The position numbers were made by a program, and so were the translations under genes. The notes beneath the pieces are model-generated. The model worked only from the letters and a program-made list of their open reading frames with translations, ran no database searches and was not told the origin of the DNA. A DNA stretch of 13,633 nt, taken from Calditrichota bacterium (GTDB taxonomy: Bacteria > Calditrichota > Calditrichia > RBG-13-44-9). This document shows, piece by piece, positions 6,126-12,877 of this stretch (position 1 is its first letter; the number at the start of each line of letters is the position of its first letter). The stretch covers positions 1-13,633 of the forward strand of contig JAJRXE010000399.1 in NCBI GenBank assembly GCA_024276455.1. Direction: 5' to 3'.

Positions 6126-7348
6126 TCTTCACTTCCTTCTATTTTAGTCAACATTCTTTTCTGGTAAAACAGCCATCCCTGCTCCAGTAAAAATCCGGCT
6201 GCCAGCGCTACGGACAGATTTCGTATGGCGAAAGAGAGGACTCCCACCAGAATCGCCACCAGCATCTCCATTTTTTCGTCCAACCGTTGCACCAGGGTCA
6301 TCATGCGCCAGCTGTCGAACAACAGCATGGCCGCCAGCAGGGGAACGGGAATCAGAAATAAAAAAGAGGAAAGGGGGGAAATAAAAGCGCTGAGAATCAA
6401 GATGCCTCCCAGGATGATGGTGGCGCCACCGGTTTTGGCACCGAACTGAGCATGGGCGCCGATTCCCCCGGCGCCGTGGCAGATGGGAAATCCCCCCAGC
6501 AATCCGATGAACAGATCGCTGAGACCAATGGAAAGGCTCAACCGGGTGGGATTTACCCGGCGGGAACGCTGACCCCACAAAAGGTGGCAGGAATCGTTTG
6601 CGGCGAACACGGCATTCCCCAGCGTGAGGGGCAGCTGAGGGAGAATCAGAAAAATAAACGCATCCAGAAAATAATCCCAGCGGGGAGGCAGCAGCGTGAA
6701 AATCCCCTGCGGTTGCTGATGGTTCTCCCAACTTATTCCGGAAAATTTGATGATCACCACGCTGCCAACGATAAGCAGAAGGGTAAGGGGAAATTTTTTT
6801 CGGAACTGAAAAAACCACAGGGCTGTGGCGACCAGTAAAAGCAAAACAATATTTAATGGGGAGGAAATGGCGGAATGATTCAACAGAAATCCTTTATCCA
6901 GCACCAATTCAATTGCTTTTTGTGCCAGAATGAGGCCGATTCCCAATTGAATTCCGCGTACCAGGGCAGGGGAAAACCAGTTGTGCAACCAGCGAATGAT
7001 TCCGGTACCGGCCAGAATGAGCAATAAGAGGCCGTAGAAGACCGCGGCAGTGGAAAGGAATTCGGTGGAAAATCCTTTGGCAATGGCAATAACGGCCATG
7101 GCTTTTAACGGTTGCACCGATACCGGTACCCGATAGAACCAGCCCGTGACCAGGTAAACGATGCCCCACAGTAAAAATAATTTGGCCGGGAGGAAGCCGT
7201 TGTAAACCACCAGGGCAAAAGCCAGCGGTAACAACGTCCCCAGATCGCCCACGGCCCCCGACCATTCCGAAAGGTTAAATCGATTTGGTAACCGAGGGGA
7301 GGTCTGGTTCTTCTTTACCTTTTCCGTTTCTTTTAGTCGTCCCTTCAT
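6122..7348 (-). CDS. MOT1-type molybdate (sulfate/molybdate) transporter
   Basis: This 408-residue polytopic membrane protein is related to SulP transporters and belongs to the MOT1 molybdate family. Two signature regions are visible: EWSGAVGDLGTLLPL (about 28-42) with VSVQPLKAMAVIAIA (76-90), and the second repeat PICHGAGGIGAHAQFGAKTGG (288-308). Ten or more hydrophobic segments fill the rest. MOT1 proteins import molybdate with high affinity, and the position between moaA and moaCB fits molybdate rather than sulfate. GGAGGT lies 9 nt upstream of the start at 7348. The gene begins 7 nt after the moaA stop and overlaps moaCB by 4 nt. Being in the riboswitch-led operon, it should be shut down together with pterin synthesis when Moco is plentiful. 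Substrate assignment is by family and context. Confidence 0.88.
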   Translation of the reverse strand: MKGRLKETEKVKKNQTSPRLPNRFNLSEWSGAVGDLGTLLPLAFALVVYNGFLPAKLFLLWGIVYLVTGWFYRVPVSVQPLKAMAVIAIAKGFSTEFLSTAAVFYGLLLLILAGTGIIRWLHNWFSPALVRGIQLGIGLILAQKAIELVLDKGFLLNHSAISSPLNIVLLLLVATALWFFQFRKKFPLTLLLIVGSVVIIKFSGISWENHQQPQGIFTLLPPRWDYFLDAFIFLILPQLPLTLGNAVFAANDSCHLLWGQRSRRVNPTRLSLSIGLSDLFIGLLGGFPICHGAGGIGAHAQFGAKTGGATIILGGILILSAFISPLSSFLFLIPVPLLAAMLLFDSWRMMTLVQRLDEKMEMLVAILVGVLSFAIRNLSVALAAGFLLEQGWLFYQKRMLTKIEGSEE

Positions 7349-7355
7349 GGTGTTT

Positions 7356-8372
7356 TCAACCTCCGATACTCGCCATGGAGCTTTGCGGTGCGTTGGGGGA
7401 AGCGGCCTCAGCTTGCTGCCCGTTGGCGAAACGGGAGGTTACCATCCGGAAAACGGTTTTGCGCAGTTCCCCATCACTGGCTCCGGCGCGAAGCAGTTGC
7501 AATAGATTAACCCCGTTTTTGTTGTACAGGCAGGTGTGCAGGATGCCGGCCGCGGTCAGCCGCAAACGGTTGCAAGCGGAGCAAAAACAACGGGAATAGC
7601 CTCCAATAATCCCCAAATGTCCCTTAAATCCGGGGATTAAAAACAAGCGGGCAGTGCCGTTCGTCCGGGGAAGTTTCCGAAGATTGGGGAAAGCGGTTTT
7701 TAAGGAAGCTTCGATTTCGGAATATTGCACGGGATTATGGATGGGGCGTTTCTGTCCATCGAATGGCATTTGTTCGATGAAACGTACCTCCACCGGGTAA
7801 TCACGCGCCAGACTCGCCAGCGCCGCCAATTCGTCTTCATTCACTCCCCGCTGCACCACGCAGTTGATTTTCAATGGTATTTCGTAGGACAGGGCGCTGC
7901 GAAACGTTTCCCAGACCCGCTCGAAATATTCCCGTCGGGCAATACGGTAGAAACGCTCCGGCCGCAGGGTGTCCAGGCTCAGGTTGAGGCCATTCAGACC
8001 TATTTTCTTTAGCTGCGGAATGAAGCGGGCCGTTTGTACTCCGTTCGTAGTAACGTGCAGGGAATTCAGTCCGGGTAATTTTTTAATTTTTTCCAGAAAC
8101 GGAAGCAGGTCCTTTCTTACAAACGGCTCTCCCCCGGTGATTCGCACTTTAGAGATGCCCAGTTCCACAAAAATGCGCACCAGACGTTCCAGCTCTTCGA
8201 ATGTGGCCACCTGCTCTCGCGGTAGGAGGGAGATGCCCTCCGGCGGCATGCAGTAGGTGCACCGCAGATTGCAGCGGTCGGTAACGGCCAGTCTTAAGTA
8301 AGTAATAGGGCGACCGAAATTGTCAATGAGAGGGGAGGGATTTCTGGATTGAGGCTGTTTTTGTGGGGACAT
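7356..8372 (-). CDS. moaA: GTP 3',8-cyclase MoaA (radical SAM)
   Basis: MoaA is the radical SAM enzyme that, with MoaC, converts GTP to cyclic pyranopterin monophosphate. Counted from the ATG at 8372, the SAM cluster motif CNLRCTYC gives Cys34, Cys38 and Cys41. The second 4Fe-4S cluster motif Cys-x2-Cys-x13-Cys is Cys264, Cys267 and Cys281 (CSACNRLRL to HTCL). ITGGEP is also present. The C-terminus ends in Gly-Gly, the conserved MoaA tail that reaches the active site. At 338 residues the length is normal. An in-frame GTG at 8378 is possible, but AGGAG lies 5 nt before the ATG and is the same segment that the riboswitch can sequester. It is the first gene of the Moco operon. Confidence 0.97.
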   Translation of the reverse strand: MSPQKQPQSRNPSPLIDNFGRPITYLRLAVTDRCNLRCTYCMPPEGISLLPREQVATFEELERLVRIFVELGISKVRITGGEPFVRKDLLPFLEKIKKLPGLNSLHVTTNGVQTARFIPQLKKIGLNGLNLSLDTLRPERFYRIARREYFERVWETFRSALSYEIPLKINCVVQRGVNEDELAALASLARDYPVEVRFIEQMPFDGQKRPIHNPVQYSEIEASLKTAFPNLRKLPRTNGTARLFLIPGFKGHLGIIGGYSRCFCSACNRLRLTAAGILHTCLYNKNGVNLLQLLRAGASDGELRKTVFRMVTSRFANGQQAEAASPNAPQSSMASIGG

Positions 8373-8376
8373 ATTC

Positions 8377-8508
8377 ACTCCTTTCCAAACACGGGAGGCA
8401 AGACCGTTTCCAGTCTTACCCTGCTCCTCGCCAGGGAGGAGTGGCTTGGCGCCATCGGCCAGCAGCCATATCCGGGACGGCCCGAACGTAGGCTGGCAGG
8501 CTCGGAGT
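8377..8508 (-). ncRNA. Moco riboswitch (MOCO RNA motif) in the moaA leader
   Basis: The minus-strand leader of moaA matches the Moco RNA family as I know it from E. coli moaA: an AGCCUGCC segment early on, and GCCUCCCGU then UGGAAAGG at the 3' end. ACUCC (8504-8508) pairs with GGAGU (8377-8381), which contains the moaA Shine-Dalgarno, so the closing helix hides the ribosome site. Inside are a stem GGUAAGAC/GUCUUGCC (8413-8420 with 8397-8404) extending to a GAAA tetraloop (8407-8410), and a CUCCUC/GAGGAG hairpin (8436-8441 with 8424-8429). This predicts repression of translation when Moco (or its tungsten analogue) binds. A covariance search would settle the exact ends. Confidence 0.88.
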
Positions 8509-8567
8509 TTCTGGTTTTGTTAAACTACTAACAGGATCAAATTCCGATCCCGTAAAAACTTTCCTAA

Positions 8568-8596
8568 TAAATAAGAAATGGAAACATTTTTTTCAA
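8568..8596 (-). promoter_or_regulatory. Candidate promoter of the Moco operon
   Basis: On the minus strand, TTGAAA (8591-8596) and TATTTA (8568-8573) are 17 bp apart, about 60 nt upstream of the riboswitch. The -35 is good but the -10 matches only three of six consensus bases, so this is tentative. Confidence 0.35.
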
Positions 8597-8640
8597 GTAT
8601 TTTTTTCGATTTTTTTCACAAGAATTGTTCCGTTCAGGGC

Positions 8641-8743
8641 CTCTTCCCCGAAACAGTGGGGAAGAGAACGTTGTCTTCCGTTTGGGGAATTGCCTGGTGG
8701 ATTCCCCGAAAAAGTGCCCGGCAACCGGACAGGCAGAATATTC
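8641..8743. repeat. Cluster of inverted and direct repeats in the divergent intergenic region
   Basis: Four elements are packed together. CTCTTCCCC (8641-8649) pairs with GGGGAAGAG (8658-8666). GGGGAAT (8684-8690) pairs with ATTCCCC (8701-8707). TGCCTG (8691-8696) pairs with CAGGCA (8730-8735), crossing the previous pair. CCGGcaaCCGG lies within. A 15-bp direct repeat beginning TTCCCCGAAA recurs at 8644 and 8702 with one mismatch. The cluster lies upstream of both predicted promoters, so it may be a regulator-binding array or part of an unannotated small RNA. I recognise no known RNA family. Confidence 0.6.
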
Positions 8744-8768
8744 TAATTTCAATTTTTTGAAAATCTTT

Positions 8769-8797
8769 TTGATTTTTTCGCCTCCTTCCGCTAAAAT
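8769..8797 (+). promoter_or_regulatory. Predicted promoter of the sodium:solute symporter gene
   Basis: TTGATT (8769-8774) and TAAAAT (8792-8797) are separated by 17 bp. The -10 matches five of six consensus bases. Transcription would start near 8804 and leave a leader of about 35 nt. Confidence 0.55.
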
Positions 8798-8838
8798 CTT
8801 CCTTGTGAGGAAAAAAGAGGTGAAGGAGAGCTAAGACC

Positions 8839-10293
8839 ATGGAGTACCAGACCCAGATTTTAATCGTCATGTTTACTTACCTTGCTCTGTTGGTATTGTG
8901 GGGATTGTACCAGGGACGTAAGGTAAAGACGGACGCAGATTACGCCATTGCCGGTCGGAGTTTGCCGGGATGGGCAGCGGCGCTCTCCGAACGTGCTACC
9001 GGAGAATCGTCCTGGGCGTTACTGGGCTTACCGGGATTTGCGTACGCTTCCGGGTTGATTGGCATCTGGACGGCGGTGGGCTGCGTTGCCGGTATCGTCA
9101 CCGCCTGGGCGGCCATTGCCTGGCGCTTACGAGCCGAAGCGGAGCATTACCAGGTAAAAACCTTTACGGAGTACATAGCCCGGAAACACGGGGAAGTGGA
9201 GAAAAAGATTCGTACCGTGGGAAGCTTAACCATTGTGTTCTTTTTCTTCTTTTACGTGGGCGCCCAGTTTTTGGGCGGGGGCAAAACCCTTTACACCATG
9301 TTTCACCTGAAGCCGCAAATCGGGATGCTCATTACCGCGGCGGTCATTATTCCTTACACAATTTACGGGGGCTTTCGGAGCGTCGTGTACACCGATGTTG
9401 TTCAGGCCATCGTCATGATCACCACTCTGATTCTGGGACCCATTGTGGGCATCATTGCCCTGAGCAGCCGCCCGGATGTGTTCGCTCACTCCATTTTTGA
9501 AGCGTTACAAATGGCAGGGCCCCAGTATCATTCTTTCACCGGCGCCGCCAGCGGTTTTGCCCTGGGAGTGACCATCATGGGTGGTCTTTCCTGGTTTTTC
9601 GGCTATCTGGGCGGGCAACCGCAGTTGAGCATGCGCTTTATGGCCATTAAAGATGAGCGGCAGGCAAAAATCGGCCGGAACATCGGGATTGTGTGGACGG
9701 TGATTGCCTACATCGGGGCGCTTTCCATCGGCTGGATTGGCATCGCCCTGTTCGGGCCGAAAGGACTGGCCGATCCGGAGTACGTGATGCCGAAGGTCAT
9801 GCTGGAGTTGTTCCCGCCCGCCATTGCCGCCATTCTGATTACCGGCGCCATTGCGGCCATGATTTCCACCGCCGACTCCCTGCTCATTCTTTCTTCCACC
9901 GAATTGTCGGAAAATTTGCTACGCACCGAAGGAAAGGACGAACGGCAGGCTTTGTGGCAATCGCGGTTGGTGACCGCGGCGCTGGCCATTATTGCGCTCA
10001 TCGTGGCCTACCTCTCGCCCTCCAATCTCATTTACACCCTGGTGGGTTACGTCTGGGCCGGCATTGGCGGTACCTTTTCCATTGTGATTTTATTTACCCT
10101 TTTCTGGAAACGCTACCACGGTCGGGCAGTGCTAGCTACCATCGTGGTGGGCATGGTGTTCACCATCGGGTGGATCAGCAGCGGAATGGAACAGGTGGTT
10201 ACCGCCCGTATTATGACCTTTCTGGTGGCAGGAATGACGGCAGTGGTTGCAACGATGGTTTTAAAAAGGAAAGAGGGTGAAGACATTTCTTGA
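8839..10293 (+). CDS. Sodium:solute symporter family protein (PutP-like)
   Basis: This 484-residue inner-membrane transporter of the SSS family is closest in overall plan to the sodium/proline symporter PutP. It has about 13 hydrophobic segments. PutP-like landmarks are AIAGRSLPGW (36-45), GLPGFAYASG (63-72), YTIYGGFRSVVYTDVVQA (173-190), GGQPQLSMRFMAI (258-270) and STADSLL (343-349). Ser343 and Thr344 correspond to PutP Ser340 and Thr341 of the sodium site. Unlike PutP, where Asp55-Met56 are important for sodium, this protein has Gly55-Glu56 (ATGESSW). The substrate is therefore uncertain: proline, another amino acid or a carboxylate are all possible. AGGAG lies 10 nt before the start at 8839. 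It is a single-gene unit, convergent with the next gene and only 10 nt from that gene's stop. Confidence 0.9.
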   Translation: MEYQTQILIVMFTYLALLVLWGLYQGRKVKTDADYAIAGRSLPGWAAALSERATGESSWALLGLPGFAYASGLIGIWTAVGCVAGIVTAWAAIAWRLRAEAEHYQVKTFTEYIARKHGEVEKKIRTVGSLTIVFFFFFYVGAQFLGGGKTLYTMFHLKPQIGMLITAAVIIPYTIYGGFRSVVYTDVVQAIVMITTLILGPIVGIIALSSRPDVFAHSIFEALQMAGPQYHSFTGAASGFALGVTIMGGLSWFFGYLGGQPQLSMRFMAIKDERQAKIGRNIGIVWTVIAYIGALSIGWIGIALFGPKGLADPEYVMPKVMLELFPPAIAAILITGAIAAMISTADSLLILSSTELSENLLRTEGKDERQALWQSRLVTAALAIIALIVAYLSPSNLIYTLVGYVWAGIGGTFSIVILFTLFWKRYHGRAVLATIVVGMVFTIGWISSGMEQVVTARIMTFLVAGMTAVVATMVLKRKEGEDIS

Positions 10294-10303
10294 AAAGAGA
10301 ACC

Positions 10304-10744
10304 TTAAGGAAGATTTTCTAAATCAGCCAAATCCTGATGTCTGCCGGTAGCTTTTTTTGATTTTTTTAAATCGTCTAAAGCAATGAAATGGACGGTTACA
10401 TTGTTTATTTCAACATCATTGCGAGATTGATAACAATCTTCAAATTTTACACCGGGAATATCCGTTAATAAATCAATCCGGTTTGGAGGGTAACCTAATT
10501 GAATAACTTGTTCGGGATCCATAAAATCTTTTATCTTCAAATTTAAAGAAGAAAATCCAAATTCATTCAAAGCTTTGAGTAAACGTTTAACATTTTTTTC
10601 TTCCCGATATATCCAGACATCAATGTCCTTCGTATAGCGCGGATAGCCGTATAATGCTACGGCATATCCGCCTATTACCAGATAGCGAACTTTATTTGCG
10701 TTTAACAATTCGAAAAACTCTTTGAAGTCTTGGCTGAGAATCAT
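10304..10744 (-). CDS. Nucleotidyltransferase-fold protein, toxin-antitoxin-like
   Basis: This protein of about 146 residues has a minimal nucleotidyltransferase fold. From the start at 10744, GGYAVALYGYPRYTKDIDVWI contains the Gly-Gly motif (residues 25-26) and the catalytic Asp pair (Asp40 and Asp42). A third acidic position lies in NRIDLL (Asp91). Such proteins resemble AbiEii/MNT nucleotidyltransferases of toxin-antitoxin pairs. The start at 10744 (MILSQDFKEFFELL) resembles the usual N-terminus; an ATG at 10756 would add four residues. Neither has a strong Shine-Dalgarno, and the start lies inside the preceding small gene with a 53-nt overlap, which suggests coupled translation. The DNA is clearly AT-richer than its neighbours, a sign of transfer. 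Whether this is toxin or antitoxin is not shown. Confidence 0.8.
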   Translation of the reverse strand: MILSQDFKEFFELLNANKVRYLVIGGYAVALYGYPRYTKDIDVWIYREEKNVKRLLKALNEFGFSSLNLKIKDFMDPEQVIQLGYPPNRIDLLTDIPGVKFEDCYQSRNDVEINNVTVHFIALDDLKKSKKATGRHQDLADLENLP

Positions 10745-10889
10745 TCGTGTACCCATGATATTCCCGACGAAGGCGTTCCACCATTTCTAATCGTTTCCAG
10801 TAAGGTTGTTTGAGCCAGTAATGATAATCTTTAGGCTCCTCACCCAATTTAAATTTTCTGATGATTTTTCGATTTACCCGATCTTCCAT
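10692..10889 (-). CDS. Small protein partner of the nucleotidyltransferase
   Basis: This is a 65-residue basic protein. Its conserved-looking core contains DYHYWLKQPYWKRLEMVERL, then RREYHG and PRLQRVFRIVK. Small proteins with a Tyr-Trp...Arg-Leu-Glu...Leu-Arg-Arg pattern, ending in an RLQRV segment, commonly sit just before single-domain nucleotidyltransferases, by my recollection. It overlaps that gene by 53 nt in another frame, as is usual for such pairs. The start at 10889 is chosen because the family-like part begins soon after. An in-frame ATG at 10970 would add 27 residues. Neither has a clear ribosome site, so the true start is uncertain. A role as the antitoxin or regulatory half of the pair is inference from position only. 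Confidence 0.65.
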   Translation of the reverse strand: MEDRVNRKIIRKFKLGEEPKDYHYWLKQPYWKRLEMVERLRREYHGYTNDSQPRLQRVFRIVKRK

Positions 10890-10908
10890 AAACAAATGTA
10901 TTTTTTTT

Positions 10909-10937
10909 AATGTATTGTTTTTAGGTAAAAAAAGCAA
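10909..10937 (-). promoter_or_regulatory. Candidate promoter of the small gene/nucleotidyltransferase pair
   Basis: On the minus strand, TTGCTT (10932-10937) and TACATT (10909-10914) are 17 bp apart and would start transcription about 13 nt before the ATG at 10889. The region is very AT-rich, so chance matches are likely. If real, it favours the shorter start. Confidence 0.3.
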
Positions 10938-10990
10938 CCTTTGTGATGATGTTTTTACTATTTCAACCATTTTAAGAAAATATTTCTGGC

Positions 10991-11020
10991 ATTTTGGAAA
11001 GTTCTGGAACTTTGGAGGGA
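10991..11020. repeat. Palindromic repeat, copy A
   Basis: ATTTTGGAAAGTTCTGGAAC followed by TTTGGAGGGA. It contains AAAGTTC-TG-GAACTTT, a perfect 7-2-7 inverted repeat. A close copy in the same orientation lies at 12780-12812. It sits directly against the stop codon of the glycosyltransferase gene. Confidence 0.7.
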
Positions 11021-12586
11021 CTATTCGATCAATTTTCTTGCAATCCCTTCCCAGGAGAAATTCTCCACCGCAATGCGGCGCAGTTGCCGGGCAACCTCCC
11101 GTCGCTTGCTCTGATCGGCGAAACCGTTCGGAAAGAGGAAGTTCAGGGCGTTTTCCACCTTTTCCGGTAATTCTTCCACGAAGCGCTGGCGGTGCAGGCT
11201 CATTAGATCGGCAATCTGAGGCGAGGCTCGCCGGACTTCCTCCACCACGTCCCTCAGGCCGGCGTGGTAATTGCAAAGCGGGAGCACCCCGGCTGCCAGG
11301 GCTTCCACTGCCACCATGCCGAAGGCCTCCGGCCATTTGCTGGGCACCAGCACCAAGCTGGCCAGCGGCAACAGCTCCCGCAAGGTGTCGTGATCCAGAA
11401 TACCGGTAACGGTAATCCGCCGGGACGCTTCCGGCGAGAGCGGCCGAAACCAACGTTGCACATCCGCCACCTCCACAAATTGCCCGGCGTGGGCAAAGGC
11501 GGCAAAGGCTTCGGCATCACCCTGTTTTAGTGCAAACAGCATTCCCTCCAGATGTTCACGGTAGGAACCGAATCCCACAAAAATAAACCGGGCTTGCGGT
11601 ATTTGCTGCAGGATTTTCGGAATGGTGAGCACAATTTCTCCCACGCCTTTGGCGGGAATAAACTTACCGAAGTAGAGAATTACCGGTTCATCTTCCCGTA
11701 AATCGGGCCATTTTTCCGGCAGGTTGGCGTCCACGGCCCGCTGATCGTAGCTGTCCGCCAGAGTTAACAATTCCTGGTGCAGTTCGTCCGGCGAGAGAGA
11801 GGTGGTCTCCGGCAGGGAAGGATTCCTTCGCCCCGCGGGATTTTGCCGGATGTGTTCCCGGACCTTTTCCAGGAAGCGCCGCTGATTCGCCGCAAAACCG
11901 TCAGGCAGATCGAAAAGCTGGGGATCCATTCCCGGCGGCACAATCCGCAGCTTGTTTGCCAGACCAATTTCCTCCGCAAAGGGAGCGAAAACCTCCGAAA
12001 CCCGGTCCTGCACGTAGCGGGTTCCCACAAAAAGGGTCTCCGCACCGGCCAGCCCTTCCACCGCGTACGGCATCAATTCCGGATGCGGCACCAGAGTGTA
12101 CTCAATAGCGCTGCCATGAATTTTTACCCGGTAGGGCACCCCGGTCCCTTCCAGGGCCCGGCGGGCAATCAGCGGCCCGAAAAGGGCGTGATTAGCCAGC
12201 ACCAGGTCGGCACCCTGCTGTTCCACTATGCGGCGAAGGGCGGATGCCGTGAGCTGAAGGTGGGTTTCGATCTCCTCCGCGCTCATTTCCGGAATGGTTT
12301 TCACTTGGTAACCGTCGTAACGGTCGAACACGTACACTGGCAACAAGTCGCGGATATCCGGCACCACGACCCGGAGCCTGCCGGGAGAGGGCGGCCGGGC
12401 CGGAAGGTCGTCCTGCGGCCCGAAATATTCGTCCACAAAGGGGGGTTCTGCCGCCTGCCGGTCCTGGCACACCACCGTAACGGCGTGTCCCAGCGCCTTC
12501 CAGGAGCGGGCAATGTTGGCCACGTAAATGTTTGAACCGGTTCCCTGTAACAAATAGCCATGTAAAATAATTAGATGTTTACTCAT
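11021..12586 (-). CDS. Family 4 glycosyltransferase (GT-B fold)
   Basis: This 521-residue protein has a GT-B architecture. The N-terminal domain shows the glycine-rich loop YLLQGTGSNIYVANIARSW (11-29) and the acceptor-side segment KIHGSAIEYT (155-164). The C-terminal nucleotide-sugar domain has LYFGKFIPAKGVGEIV (304-319), FVGFGSY (336-342) and the retaining GT4 signature Glu-x7-Glu (Glu420 and Glu428 in EAFGMVAVEALAAG). It is longer than the usual 370-420 residues because of two extra stretches: a polar helical linker at about 228-298 and a segment at about 345-390 before the ITVTGIL strand. No signal peptide or membrane segment is visible, so it is probably cytosolic or membrane-associated. 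Donor and acceptor cannot be told. The start at 12586 has a weak AGGGAAA site. It is a single gene with no sugar-pathway neighbours in view. Confidence 0.9.
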   Translation of the reverse strand: MSKHLIILHGYLLQGTGSNIYVANIARSWKALGHAVTVVCQDRQAAEPPFVDEYFGPQDDLPARPPSPGRLRVVVPDIRDLLPVYVFDRYDGYQVKTIPEMSAEEIETHLQLTASALRRIVEQQGADLVLANHALFGPLIARRALEGTGVPYRVKIHGSAIEYTLVPHPELMPYAVEGLAGAETLFVGTRYVQDRVSEVFAPFAEEIGLANKLRIVPPGMDPQLFDLPDGFAANQRRFLEKVREHIRQNPAGRRNPSLPETTSLSPDELHQELLTLADSYDQRAVDANLPEKWPDLREDEPVILYFGKFIPAKGVGEIVLTIPKILQQIPQARFIFVGFGSYREHLEGMLFALKQGDAEAFAAFAHAGQFVEVADVQRWFRPLSPEASRRITVTGILDHDTLRELLPLASLVLVPSKWPEAFGMVAVEALAAGVLPLCNYHAGLRDVVEEVRRASPQIADLMSLHRQRFVEELPEKVENALNFLFPNGFADQSKRREVARQLRRIAVENFSWEGIARKLIE

Positions 12587-12632
12587 GGGTAAAATTTCCC
12601 TGCCTGTTTTTGCTACTTTTACTCTTATTCGG

Positions 12633-12652
12633 TCAAATTCAAGTGAATTTGA
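12633..12652. promoter_or_regulatory. Perfect 9-2-9 palindrome, candidate operator
   Basis: TCAAATTCA and TGAATTTGA flank an AG centre. It lies 46 bp upstream of the glycosyltransferase start, in the divergent region shared with the M50 protease gene. Size and symmetry fit a dimeric repressor site; the regulator is unknown. Confidence 0.5.
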
Positions 12653-12779
12653 TCAAAAGGTAAATTTTTTGTCAGTCTTTTTGTAATGGCCAATTTAAAA
12701 AGAATAGACGAAGTTCAGGAGCATTTTAAAAATTTCCTTGTCCGGGGTTAATCAACAAATTTTTCCTTCGGGACTTTGA

Positions 12780-12812
12780 ATTTTGGAAAAGTTTTTTAAA
12801 CTTTGGAGAGAC
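12780..12812. repeat. Palindromic repeat, copy B
   Basis: ATTTTGGAAAAGTT, then TTTTAA, then ACTTTGGAGAGAC. Apart from a few central bases it matches copy A at 10991-11020 in the same orientation, and also forms an AAAGTTT/AAACTTT inverted repeat. It lies about 65 bp upstream of the M50 protease start. Confidence 0.7.
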
Positions 12813-12840
12813 GGGTCGCAGCGCGTCTGTTCGGTGCGAC
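12809..12840 (+). other. Potential structured leader of the M50 protease gene
   Basis: GTCGCA (12815-12820) can pair with TGCGAC (12835-12840), and AGACG (12809-12813) with CGTCT (12824-12828). The two helices cross, so they are alternatives or a pseudoknot. The element ends 37 nt before the start codon. A regulatory role is not shown. Confidence 0.35.
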
Positions 12841-12877
12841 AGAAAATTCAAGGTAATCAATAAACACGGACTCCATC

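Noticed and set aside
8717..8728. CCCGGCAACCGG, resembling part of a SAM-I riboswitch core
   Set aside because: The rest of the SAM-I pattern is absent, and the site lies upstream of the predicted symporter promoter, so it would not be in the leader.
11777..12535. 252-codon open frame on the plus strand
   Set aside because: It is antisense to the well-supported glycosyltransferase gene and shows no recognisable domain. Long antisense frames are common in GC-rich coding DNA.
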